30,775 bases of DNA from JACDAN01 sp036554945 (GTDB lineage: Bacteria > Actinomycetota > Thermoleophilia > Gaiellales > Gaiellaceae), in contig DATBMH010000084.1 in assembly GCA_036554945.1 (NCBI GenBank), positions 1-30,775 of the forward strand, read 5' to 3'. Each line of letters begins with the position of its first letter. Within the stretch, counting starts at the first letter, position 1. This document shows positions 19,379-28,045 of this stretch, piece by piece. Under the pieces are notes generated by a model that worked only from the letters and a program-made list of their open reading frames with translations, was not told where the DNA came from and did not search any database. The position numbers and the translations under genes were made by a program.

Positions 19379-22300
19379 GCACTTGCTGTTCGCGGGGTCA
19401 TTCCTCTCGCCGCCGCCGGGACGGCCGCGCTTGTCCTGATCGTCGCCGGAGCCGGGCGGGGAGCAGCCGGCGGCCTCGTCGCCGCGTACGCGTTCGACGA
19501 GACCGTCGGCACGACGACGCCCGACCACTCCGGCAACGGCAACACCGGCACGATCTCCGGCGCGACGCGCTCGACCGCGGGCCGGTTCGGCGGCGCGCTG
19601 TCATTCGACGGGACGAACGACGCCGTCGTCGTCGCCGATTCGAGCTCGCTCGACCTGACGACGGGACTGACGATCGAGGCCTGGGTGCGGCCGACCGCCC
19701 TCGGCACGAAGTGGCGGACGGTCGTCGCCAAGGAGCAGTCGGGACGGCTGACCTACGGCCTCTACGCGAACCGCAACACGAGCCGTCCGTGGGCCGAGAT
19801 CTACGCCGGCGGCTCGGTGCGCGGCGCGGCGGGGACGAGCCTGCTCCCGGTCAACACGTGGACGCACCTGGCCTCCACGTACGACGGGGCGACGCTGAGG
19901 CTGTACGTGAACGGCGCGCAGGCGGCGTCGACGGCCTTCTCGGGGGCGATCTCGGTCTCGACCGGCAGCCTGCGCATCGGCGGCAACTCGATCTGGGGCG
20001 AGTGGTTTGCCGGGCTCGTCGACGAGATCCGGATCTACGACCGCGCCCTGCCGGCCGACGAGATCCAGCGGGACATGGCGACGAGCATCACGACGCCGGA
20101 CCTCGGGCCGCCGACGCCGCCGTCCGGGTTCGGGGTCACCGCCGCCGGCCGCACGTCGCTTGCAACGAGCTGGAGCGCTTCCTCCGACGACGTCGCCGTC
20201 GCGGGCTACCGCCTCTTCCTCGACGGCGCACCGGCCGGGACGGCGGCGGCCACGGCGTTCACGTTCTCGCAGCTCGGCTGCTCGACGGAGCACGTGCTCG
20301 CCGTCGAGGCGTTCGACGCCGCCGGGAATGTCTCGACACGGGCGGCCACCACGGGATCGACGCAGCCCTGCGACACCTCGCCACCGCAGGTCTCGCTGAC
20401 CGCGCCGCCCGGGGGCGCGACCGTCTCCGGCACGTTCGAGGTCAGTGGTACGGCGCTCGACGACGACCAGGTGGCCGGCGTGCGCTTCACGCTCGACGGA
20501 AACTCGCTCGGGACCGAGGACACGCAGCCGCCCTACGCCGTCCAGTGGAACACCAGGGCGTCGCCGAACGGCAGTCACGTCCTGGGTGCCACGGCTCGGG
20601 ATCCATCCGGGAACGTCGGCACGGCGCCGCCGGTCCCGGTCACCGTCGACAACGGCCAGGCGCCGCCCGCCGGCCTCGTCGCCGGCTACGCGTTCGAGGA
20701 GAGCTCGGGCGCCTCGGTGCTCGACGTCTCCGGGAGGGCCAACGTCGGGACGCTGTCCGGCCCGACCCGCACGACGGCGGGCAGGTTCCGGAACGCCCTG
20801 TCCTTCGACGGGGTGAACGACCGCGTCGACGTCCCCGACTCGCAGTCGCTCGACGTCACCGCCGGGGTCACCGTCGAAGGCTGGGTCTTCCCGACGGCGC
20901 TCGGCACCGTGTGGCGGACGGTTGCCGGGAAGGAGCGAAGCGGCGGGATCGTCTACGTCCTCTACGCGAACCGGAGCACGCGGGTCCCGTCGGCTCAGGT
21001 CTACGCCGGCGGGAAGGTGCGCACGGCCAACGGCACCGCCCAGCTGCCGCTCAACACGTGGACGCACCTGGCGATGACGTACGACGGGACGCTGCGCCTG
21101 TACGTCAACGGTTCGCTCGCCGCTTCGGCGGCCGGTGGAGGCGCGATCGGCACGTCGAGCGGGCCGTTCCGGATCGGCGGCAACGCGATCTGGAACGAGT
21201 GGCTGGCAGGCCGGATCGACGAGGTGCGGGTCTACGACCGGGCGCTCTCCGAGGCGGAGATCCGCGCGGACATGGAGATCCCGGTCGCGACCGCGCCGAC
21301 GCCGCCGCAGCTGACCCTCGCAGAGGACGACGACGACGAGCACGTCGTCGACCGGACGCTCTTCTACCGGCCCCTGCCGGGCGCCGGCGGCAGCTTCCGC
21401 GTGGCCGCGACGTCCTCGGACCCGTCCAGCGGGATCGCGAGGATCGTCTTCCCCGCGGTCTTCGGCTCGGACGGCGGCGACGACGTCGCCTCGCCCTTCG
21501 AGGCCGAGTACGTCTGGGCAGCGCCTGCGTCCGTCTCGGGCCCCCAGACGGTGACGGCCGTGAACGGCTGGGGGATCACCTCGGACGCGACGTTCACGAT
21601 CACGCCCGACACCACGGCGCCGGCGAACGGCTCGATCGGATACGCGGACGGGTACGACGCCGACGGCTCGATCGCGGTGGCCGGCGCACACGGCACCGAC
21701 GCGCAGTCCGGCGTGAACCCCTCCTCGGCCCGGCTCGAGCGGGAGACCGCGACCCTCGCCGCGGGCGACTGCGGTGCGTTCGGCTCCTTCGAGCCCGTGT
21801 CGAGCCCCGATTCGCCCGGGACGGGGCGCTGCGCGCGCTACCGCCTACGGGTCTCCGACAACGTCGGCAACGAGGCGGTCTACGAGAGCGGCGGCGTCGT
21901 CAAGGTGGATCTCACGCGTCCGGCCGGCCCCACGCTGAACCTGGCGGAAGCCGGCCCGGGCGGGCACGTGCACGGGTCGACCCTCTACTACCGCCCCGGA
22001 TCCACCGGCGCGCTGACTGTCTCGGCCGGGACGGACGACGCCGAGTCGGGCATCGCCGCCGTGCGCTTCCCCGACGTTTTCGCCGCAGACGCCGCCGTCG
22101 ACTCGACCCCGCCGTACGAAGCGAGCTACGTCTGGACGGAGGGGATGTCGGGCCCCCGCGGCGGGGCCATAACCGCGGAGAACGGCGCGGGCGGAGTGTC
22201 GTCCACCCCCTTCGCCGTCGAGCCCGACGGCGTCCCGCCCGAGGGCGGCTCGGTCACGTATCCGGACGGAGAGGTGCCCGCCGGGCCGGTGACGGTCGCC

Positions 22301-24538
22301 GTCGATCCCGGGTTCGACGACGACTCGGGGCTGGACCCGGCCAGCGCCGCGCTGGAGCGTCAGTCGGCGGGGCTCGCCGGAGCCGCCTGCGGCCCGTTCG
22401 GCGCCTGGGAGCCGGCCGCGAGCCCCGACGAGCTCGCGGCAGGGACCTGTGCCCGCTATCGGTTCCACGTCGCCGACCAGGTGGGGAATACGGCGCTCTA
22501 TGCGAGCCCCAGCGTGGTCCGCGCGCCTGCCGCCGAGACACCGCCTCCGCCGCCCGCCACGGCCGTCGCCTCGGTGACCGAGAACGAGCCCGACGAGCAC
22601 GTCGTCGGGACGACGCTCTACTACAACGGTCGCCGCGGCAACGCCGGCGTCTTCACCGTCTCCGCCCAGCCGATCGAGCCGGGCTTCACGCCGGTGCAAG
22701 CCGTGTTCCCGGACGTGTTCGGCGCGGACGGTGCGGTGGACACGCAGGCGCCGTTCGAGCACACGTATGCCTGGAATCACGACTCGATCGCGGCCGGGCC
22801 GTTCTCGATCGTGCTCGAAGACGCGGGCGGCGGGACCGCGACGGGCGCCTTCGCGGTCTTCGAGGACGACGACGAGCCGGACAGCGTCTGGGCCGCGTAC
22901 TCGGGCGGGTACGAGGCCGGGCCGATCCTCGTCGAGACCGACATCGGCTTCGACCTCGGCGCCGGGCTCGCTCCGGGCTCCGAGCGTCTCGAACGCGACG
23001 CAGCGCCGTTCGCGGCGGGCGCCTGCGCCCCCTTCGCCTCGCAGTGGGCCGATGTCGTGCTGGTGGGCGGCGTCGACCCGACGGTGCTGCCGGACACCTG
23101 CTACCGGTACCGGCTCCGCGTCTCGGACCTGGTCGGGAACCTCACGACCTTCATGCCCAAGGACGTGGTCAAGATCGACGTCGCCCCTCCGGGCCCGCCG
23201 TCCGCCCTCGAGGTGATGTCCGTGACGGAGACTACGGCGACCGTCCACTGGGCGGCGGCGGCCGACAACGGCCGGGTCGGCGGCTACGCGCTCTCGCGAA
23301 GCGGCCGGGTGGTCGCGAACACGTGGACGACCTCCCACACCGTGCGGAACCTCGCCTGCGGGACGACGACTCCGGTGGAGGTGCGCGCGATGGACCTCGC
23401 GCGGCAGTTCTCCGAGCCTGCCGTCGTGGATGTCACGACGCAGCCGTGCACGGGCTCACCGCCGCCCGCAGACGTCTACGTCTCGCCGGCCGGCTCCGAC
23501 GCGGCGTCGTGCACGGCGGCGGCGCCCTGTCTCACCCTCGAGCGGGCGTATCGCGCGGCGCAGCCGGGCCAGGTCGTCGAGCTCGCGGACGGGCTCTACG
23601 CGGGCCAGTCGGTCATCCCGGTCGATCCGGCCAAGACCTCGGAGCAGGACGTCCTGATGCGGCCCGCGCCGGGCGCGGTCGCGGAGCTCGAGTCGCTCGA
23701 CGTGTTCGGCGGGCACGTCTCGTTCCAGGACCTGCTCGTCGCCCACGACCTCTACGTGAAGTGCGGTGCCGACGACGTCACGTTCCGCCACGGGAGGGCG
23801 GCAGTGTTCTTCATCTCGTCCGCGTCGGACGTGTCGCTGCTCGACAGCGAGTTCGGCCCCGCCGTCAACGTCCACAGCAGGATCCAGCGGGACGCCGAGG
23901 ACGGCTGCGCGAACACGTCGTCGAACGTCCTGCTCGACGGGCTCTACCTCCACGACAACTACACGTTCCCGCACGACTCCGAGCACATGGAGTGCCTGAC
24001 GATCCAGACCGTCGACGGCCTCACGCTGCGGAACAGCCGCTTCCACCGGTGCGAGGACTTCGACGTCCTCGTCAAGCGGCTCGGCGCCGCGGCCGACACG
24101 CGGAACGTGCTGATCGAGAACAGCTGGTTCGACGAGCCGTATCCCGACGGCGTCACCTCGATCCAGTTCTCGGTGCCTGCGAGCGGCGGCAGCTTCACGA
24201 ACGTGACGCTCCGTCACAACTCGTTCGCCTCGCGCCCGATCCTGAAGCCGCTCGGCGTCTACACCGACTTCCGCGTGATCGCCAACGTCGGCACCGACTT
24301 CACCTGCTTCGCCTCGGTGACCTACGCCCGGAACGTCTGGCAGGACGGCCCCGCCTGCGGCGCGACGGACACCGTGGCGGCGATGGCGTACGTCGACCAG
24401 CAGGCGTTCGACCTGCACCTCCAGCCCGGCGCCGCCGCGGTCGGGCACGGCGATCCGGCGGATCATCCGGCAACCGATATCGACGGCGATCCGCGCCAGG
24501 ACGGGCTTCCCGACGCGGGAGCGGACGAGATCCCCTAG
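19376..24538 (+). CDS. Giant secreted protein: 2x LamG, FN3, Ig-like, three ~200-aa tandem repeats, FN3, right-handed beta-helix
   Basis: The product is 1720 aa from GTG 19376. After a signal peptide (VIPLAAAGTAALVLIVAGAG) come LamG 1 (about 33-238; YAFDETVGTTTPDHSGNG, TIEAWVRPT, LRIGGNSIWGEW), FN3 (244-332), a bacterial Ig-like domain (335-425; PPGGATVSGTFEVSGTA), and LamG 2 (432-635). Three tandem repeats follow (about 642-845, 852-1055, 1062-1268). Each has EHVV/HVHGxTLYYR, an FPxVFxADG core, an (R/A)LER segment, a cysteine and CARYR.RVSDxVGN. Then FN3 (1272-1355) and a beta-helix (1362-1720) opening SPAGSDAASCTAAAPC and closing DIDGDPRQDGLPDAGADE. The helix carries DLYVKCGADDVTFR, HMECLTIQ and CEDFDVLVK. 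It lacks the N-terminal domain and proline stalks of the 6413-17108 proteins. LamG domains suggest carbohydrate binding, and the helix may be a lyase or hydrolase. Confidence 0.87.
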   Translation: MALAVRGVIPLAAAGTAALVLIVAGAGRGAAGGLVAAYAFDETVGTTTPDHSGNGNTGTISGATRSTAGRFGGALSFDGTNDAVVVADSSSLDLTTGLTIEAWVRPTALGTKWRTVVAKEQSGRLTYGLYANRNTSRPWAEIYAGGSVRGAAGTSLLPVNTWTHLASTYDGATLRLYVNGAQAASTAFSGAISVSTGSLRIGGNSIWGEWFAGLVDEIRIYDRALPADEIQRDMATSITTPDLGPPTPPSGFGVTAAGRTSLATSWSASSDDVAVAGYRLFLDGAPAGTAAATAFTFSQLGCSTEHVLAVEAFDAAGNVSTRAATTGSTQPCDTSPPQVSLTAPPGGATVSGTFEVSGTALDDDQVAGVRFTLDGNSLGTEDTQPPYAVQWNTRASPNGSHVLGATARDPSGNVGTAPPVPVTVDNGQAPPAGLVAGYAFEESSGASVLDVSGRANVGTLSGPTRTTAGRFRNALSFDGVNDRVDVPDSQSLDVTAGVTVEGWVFPTALGTVWRTVAGKERSGGIVYVLYANRSTRVPSAQVYAGGKVRTANGTAQLPLNTWTHLAMTYDGTLRLYVNGSLAASAAGGGAIGTSSGPFRIGGNAIWNEWLAGRIDEVRVYDRALSEAEIRADMEIPVATAPTPPQLTLAEDDDDEHVVDRTLFYRPLPGAGGSFRVAATSSDPSSGIARIVFPAVFGSDGGDDVASPFEAEYVWAAPASVSGPQTVTAVNGWGITSDATFTITPDTTAPANGSIGYADGYDADGSIAVAGAHGTDAQSGVNPSSARLERETATLAAGDCGAFGSFEPVSSPDSPGTGRCARYRLRVSDNVGNEAVYESGGVVKVDLTRPAGPTLNLAEAGPGGHVHGSTLYYRPGSTGALTVSAGTDDAESGIAAVRFPDVFAADAAVDSTPPYEASYVWTEGMSGPRGGAITAENGAGGVSSTPFAVEPDGVPPEGGSVTYPDGEVPAGPVTVAVDPGFDDDSGLDPASAALERQSAGLAGAACGPFGAWEPAASPDELAAGTCARYRFHVADQVGNTALYASPSVVRAPAAETPPPPPATAVASVTENEPDEHVVGTTLYYNGRRGNAGVFTVSAQPIEPGFTPVQAVFPDVFGADGAVDTQAPFEHTYAWNHDSIAAGPFSIVLEDAGGGTATGAFAVFEDDDEPDSVWAAYSGGYEAGPILVETDIGFDLGAGLAPGSERLERDAAPFAAGACAPFASQWADVVLVGGVDPTVLPDTCYRYRLRVSDLVGNLTTFMPKDVVKIDVAPPGPPSALEVMSVTETTATVHWAAAADNGRVGGYALSRSGRVVANTWTTSHTVRNLACGTTTPVEVRAMDLARQFSEPAVVDVTTQPCTGSPPPADVYVSPAGSDAASCTAAAPCLTLERAYRAAQPGQVVELADGLYAGQSVIPVDPAKTSEQDVLMRPAPGAVAELESLDVFGGHVSFQDLLVAHDLYVKCGADDVTFRHGRAAVFFISSASDVSLLDSEFGPAVNVHSRIQRDAEDGCANTSSNVLLDGLYLHDNYTFPHDSEHMECLTIQTVDGLTLRNSRFHRCEDFDVLVKRLGAAADTRNVLIENSWFDEPYPDGVTSIQFSVPASGGSFTNVTLRHNSFASRPILKPLGVYTDFRVIANVGTDFTCFASVTYARNVWQDGPACGATDTVAAMAYVDQQAFDLHLQPGAAAVGHGDPADHPATDIDGDPRQDGLPDAGADEIP

Positions 24539-24572
24539 ACCGTCGGGCATCGCCACTAGACTTCCGGCCCGA

Positions 24573-25730
24573 GTGCGCGCCCGTTCGCCCGGTCTCCTGC
24601 TCACGATCGCCGTCGCCCTGCTCGCCGCAGGGTCGGTCTCTGCTGGACCGGCCGCGACGATGCCCGCGCTGCTGATCTCGCCGTCCGGCAACGACGCAGG
24701 CCGCTGCACCCGGGCGGCCCCCTGCGAGAGCTTCGCGCGCGCCTACCGCGTGGCGAAGCCCGGCCAGGTCGTGCTCGTGGCCGGCGGCCGGTACGACGGG
24801 CAGCAGGAGGTCGAGCAGGACTCGTCCAAGACGTCCACCAAGGACGTGCTGTTCCGGCCGATCAAGGGGGCGCGGCCCGTCGTCGAGGCGCTCGACGTCT
24901 ACGGCTCGCACGTGGAGTTCCGGGGCCTGCGGATCGAGCGCGACTTCTACGTCAAGTGCGGCGCCGACGACGTGACGCTCCGGAGCTCGAAGGCGGCCCT
25001 GTTCTTCATCCGCTCGGCGAACAACGTGCGGATCCTCGGCACCGAGTTCGGCCCGTCCGACACGATCTCCCAGATCGGCCACACCGCCGAGTGCGAGCGG
25101 GCGCCCCGAGGGATCCTCCTCGACCGTGTGTACATGCACGACTTCACGAACCCGGATCCCGACAAGCACATGGAGTGCCTGACCGTGCAGGCGGCGAGCG
25201 ACTTCGTGATCCGCCGGAGCCGCTTCCACCACTGCGAGGACTTCGACATCCTCTTCAAGCACCGGTCGCCGGTGCTCGAGACCACGAACACGACGATCGA
25301 GAACACGTGGTTCGACAAGCCCTGGCCCGACGGGACGAGCGCGATCCAGTTCTCCGAGCCCGACAGCGGTGGCACCTTCAGGAACGTGCTGATCCGGAAC
25401 AACTCGTTCGCCGGGAACCTGACGCTGAAGCCCGAGATCGACTACCCGAACCTCAGGGTGATCGCGAACGCGGGCACCAAGTACGGCGGACCGTGCGGGA
25501 ACGGCGTCGCCGCCTACAACGTCTGGCGCACCGGCGCCTGCGGCGGGACCGACCGGCGCGCGGATCCCCGGTTCAAGAACGAGCGCGGCTTCGACCTGCA
25601 CCTCTTGCCCGGGTCGCCTGCGATCAACCGCGGGCACCCCACGAGCTTCCCGCGCGTGGACATCGACGGCCAGCGGCGTCCTGCCGGCCGCCGCTCGGAT
25701 GCTGGAGCGGACGAGCACCGACCGCGCTGA
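24573..25730 (+). CDS. Stand-alone secreted right-handed beta-helix protein
   Basis: The 385-aa protein starts at GTG 24573, 34 bp after the giant gene, with a signal peptide (GLLLTIAVALLAAGSVSA, cleavage near 24). The rest is one parallel beta-helix. It includes ISPSGNDAGRCTRAAPCESFARAY, the repeated N/D-x-x-L/V turns, FYVKCGADDVTLR, FFIRSANNVRILGTEFGP, SQIGHTAECERAP, HMECLTVQ, CEDFDILFK, and the end motif DIDGQRRPAGRRSDAGADE. It is closest by eye to the helix of the 9418 product (shared SQIGHTxEC and KPEIDYxN) and represents the catalytic-type domain without accessory modules. The even cysteines (CT..APC, AEC, HMEC, HHCED) fit an exported disulfide-bonded protein. Likely substrate is an acidic or neutral polysaccharide; the reaction is unproven. 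Confidence 0.87.
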   Translation: MRARSPGLLLTIAVALLAAGSVSAGPAATMPALLISPSGNDAGRCTRAAPCESFARAYRVAKPGQVVLVAGGRYDGQQEVEQDSSKTSTKDVLFRPIKGARPVVEALDVYGSHVEFRGLRIERDFYVKCGADDVTLRSSKAALFFIRSANNVRILGTEFGPSDTISQIGHTAECERAPRGILLDRVYMHDFTNPDPDKHMECLTVQAASDFVIRRSRFHHCEDFDILFKHRSPVLETTNTTIENTWFDKPWPDGTSAIQFSEPDSGGTFRNVLIRNNSFAGNLTLKPEIDYPNLRVIANAGTKYGGPCGNGVAAYNVWRTGACGGTDRRADPRFKNERGFDLHLLPGSPAINRGHPTSFPRVDIDGQRRPAGRRSDAGADEHRPR

Positions 25731-25802
25731 ACTGACCGAATCGGCAGTTGCGCGCATCGATCGGATCTCTACGGTGCGGTGTTTGTGGAGGCAACGACGA
25801 CC

Positions 25803-26759
25803 ATGACGACCGAAGGGCGACCGTCCACGGCTGAGCCGGACATCTCCGTCCTGCTCCTCAGCTGGAACACGAAGGCGCTCACGCTCGAGTGCCTCGACTC
25901 GCTGCCGGTCGGGATCGACGACGGGCTGACGGTCGAGGTGATCGTCGTGGACAACGGCTCGCGCGACGGCTCCGCCGAGGCGCTCGCGGAGCGGGACGAC
26001 ATCACGCTGATCGCGAACCCCGAGAACGTGGGCTATGCGGCCGGCGTCAACCAGGCCTACGAGCGCGCGAAGGGTGAGTTCGTCCTCCTGCTCAACTCGG
26101 ACGTGGACTTCAAGCCGGGGAGCCTCAGCACGCTGCTCCGCTTCCTGCGGGAGCACCCGGACGTCGCAGGCGTCGGCCCCCTCTACCTGAACCCGGACGG
26201 AACCGAGCAGCAGCACCACTACCGCTTCCCGACCTTCGGCGCGACGATCGGGAACATGAGCCGGGTGCTGGGGCGGATCCCGCCCCTGGCGCGCCGCGTC
26301 CGCAGCTACCGCATGCTGGACGACGACTTCACCCAGCCCCGTCCGGTCGAGCAGCCGTCCGCGAGCTGCCTGCTCATCCGCCGCTCCGCCCTGCCACCCG
26401 ACGAGCTCATGGACGAGCAGTTCCCGATCTACTTCAACGACGTGGCCCTCGCATACTCGCTCGCCCAGCGCGGCCATCACCTCTGGATGACGCCGGAGGC
26501 CGTCGTCGTCCACGAGCACGGCGCGTCGACACGCCAGCTCGGCGGCCTGCTCGCCCGCCAGCACATCGGCGCCCACGTGCGGTACCTGAAGGCGACTGAG
26601 CCGCGCTACAAGCTCGAGGTCTACCGGACGCTGGTGCTCGGCCAGAAGCTCGCGCTGCTCGTCCTGCGGCGGCCCGGGCGGCTGCCCTTCGGGGATCTGA
26701 TGGGTGCACTGCGCGGCGACCCCGGCCCGGTGCCGCCGGCTCCGCTCGACGACGATTGA
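25803..26759 (+). CDS. Glycosyltransferase family 2
   Basis: The GT2 enzyme is 318 aa from ATG 25803, chosen over GTG 25779 because GGAGG (25787-25791) precedes it by 11 bases and nothing precedes the GTG. Motifs are ISVLLLSWNTKALTLECLDSL, VIVVDNGSRDGSAEAL, NPENVGYAAGVNQAY, LLLNSDVDFKPGSL (NSD motif near 97-101), ASCLLIRRSAL and an acceptor region INDVALAYSL-like (YFNDVALAYSLAQRGH) followed by VVVHEHGAST. This is the WbbL-like subgroup. The ED of the typical FLYxEDxDLxxR is replaced by ND, so base geometry may differ. The stop overlaps the next gene (TTGA), which makes the two a coupled pair of transferases. Sugar specificity is unknown. Confidence 0.9.
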   Translation: MTTEGRPSTAEPDISVLLLSWNTKALTLECLDSLPVGIDDGLTVEVIVVDNGSRDGSAEALAERDDITLIANPENVGYAAGVNQAYERAKGEFVLLLNSDVDFKPGSLSTLLRFLREHPDVAGVGPLYLNPDGTEQQHHYRFPTFGATIGNMSRVLGRIPPLARRVRSYRMLDDDFTQPRPVEQPSASCLLIRRSALPPDELMDEQFPIYFNDVALAYSLAQRGHHLWMTPEAVVVHEHGASTRQLGGLLARQHIGAHVRYLKATEPRYKLEVYRTLVLGQKLALLVLRRPGRLPFGDLMGALRGDPGPVPPAPLDDD

Positions 26760-28045
26760 GGCGGGCGCTCGTCCTCGCCTACTACTTCCCGCCTCAGGGA
26801 GGGGCAGGCGTCCAGCGCACGCTCAAGTTCGTCCAGTACCTGCCCGAGCTCGGCTACGAGCCGGTCGTCGTCACCGGCCCGGAGGCGGCCGGCGCCGAGT
26901 GGGCGCCGCCCGACGCCTCCCTGGCGGCGGAGGTCAAGGCCGGGACGCCGGTCTTCCGCGCCGGAGGCCCCGAGCCGAGACGGCGCCGCGGCTGGCCGGC
27001 CCGCGCAACCCGCTGGCTCCGGCTCCGCCCGCCCTTCTCCCGCTGGTGGGTCGAGGGCGCCGTGGAGGCGGGTCGGCGCGCGGCCGCCGAGCACGAGATC
27101 GACGTGATCTACGCGTCGATGTCGCCGTTCGAGACCGCCGAGGCGGCCGCGAGGCTCTCACGCGAGCTCGGCAAGCCGTGGGTCGCCGACCTGCGCGACC
27201 CATGGGCGCTCGACGACTGGCTCGTCTACCCGACGCGGATCCACCGCCGCCTCGAGCTGCGCCGCATGCGGAAGGCGCTCGCCCCGGCCGACGCGGTGAT
27301 CATGAACACGCCCGAGGCGACGGCACAGGTGCTGCGGCACTTCCCCGAGCTGCGCGCCGTGCACACGATCCCGAACGGCTTCGACGGCGCCGACTTCGAC
27401 GGCGCGGTGCCGCAGCGGGACGACTCGGCGTTCCGCGTCGTGCACGCGGGGTTCGTCCACGTCCGAGGCGGCAAGGGCCACCGGCCGACGATGGCGGTGC
27501 GCGAGCTGCTCGGCGGCGCGGTGCGCGGCCTGGACGCCGGGACGCGCTCGCACGTGTACTTGCTCCAGGCCGTGCAGCGGCTGCTCGAGCGCCGTCCGGA
27601 CCTGCGCGGCCGCGTCGAGGTCCACCTCGCCGGGATCGTGTCCGACGCGGATCGCGCCGTCCCCGGCTTCGAGCTCGTCACCGCCCACGGCTACCTCCCA
27701 CACGACGAGACCGTCGCGCTCCTGCGCACGGCCGACCTCCTCTTCCTGCCGATGCACGACCTGCCCGAGGGCCGCCGGGCGCGGATCGTCCCGGGCAAGA
27801 CCTACGAGTACCTGGCCGCCCGGAGCCCGATCCTCGCGGCGGTGCCGGACGGGGACGTTCGCGACCTGCTGGACGAGGCCGGGAATGCGTTCGTCGTCCG
27901 GCCGAAGGACGTCGAGGGCATGGCGCGGGTCATCGAGCAGCAGGCGGACGGCGCGGCGCGCCCGGCGACGAACGAGGAGCTGCTGGCTCGCTACGAGCGG
28001 CGCGAGCTCACGCGCCGCCTCGTCGCAGTCCTGGACTCGGTCTAG
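26756..28045 (+). CDS. Glycosyltransferase family 4 (GT-B)
   Basis: The 429-aa protein starts at TTG 26756, overlapping the stop of the GT2 gene by four bases. The N-terminus RALVLAYYFPPQGGAGVQRTLKFVQYL is the signature of a GT4 group in actinobacterial and cyanobacterial glycan clusters. The N-domain contains IDVIYASMSPFETAEAA, WVADLRDPWALDDW and a NTPEATAQVL...TIPNGFDGADF hinge. The C-domain has FRVVHAGFVHVR, HGYLPHDETVALLRTADLLFLPM and the donor-site GKTYEYLAARSPILA with the conserved E. It is cytoplasmic. Its last four bases overlap the last four of the converging aminotransferase through a CTAG palindrome. Confidence 0.92.
   Translation: MRRALVLAYYFPPQGGAGVQRTLKFVQYLPELGYEPVVVTGPEAAGAEWAPPDASLAAEVKAGTPVFRAGGPEPRRRRGWPARATRWLRLRPPFSRWWVEGAVEAGRRAAAEHEIDVIYASMSPFETAEAAARLSRELGKPWVADLRDPWALDDWLVYPTRIHRRLELRRMRKALAPADAVIMNTPEATAQVLRHFPELRAVHTIPNGFDGADFDGAVPQRDDSAFRVVHAGFVHVRGGKGHRPTMAVRELLGGAVRGLDAGTRSHVYLLQAVQRLLERRPDLRGRVEVHLAGIVSDADRAVPGFELVTAHGYLPHDETVALLRTADLLFLPMHDLPEGRRARIVPGKTYEYLAARSPILAAVPDGDVRDLLDEAGNAFVVRPKDVEGMARVIEQQADGAARPATNEELLARYERRELTRRLVAVLDSV

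Noticed and set aside
25779..25802. GTG 25779 as the start of the GT2 gene
   Set aside because: No Shine-Dalgarno before it; GGAGG precedes ATG 25803, and the GT2 fold begins later in either case.
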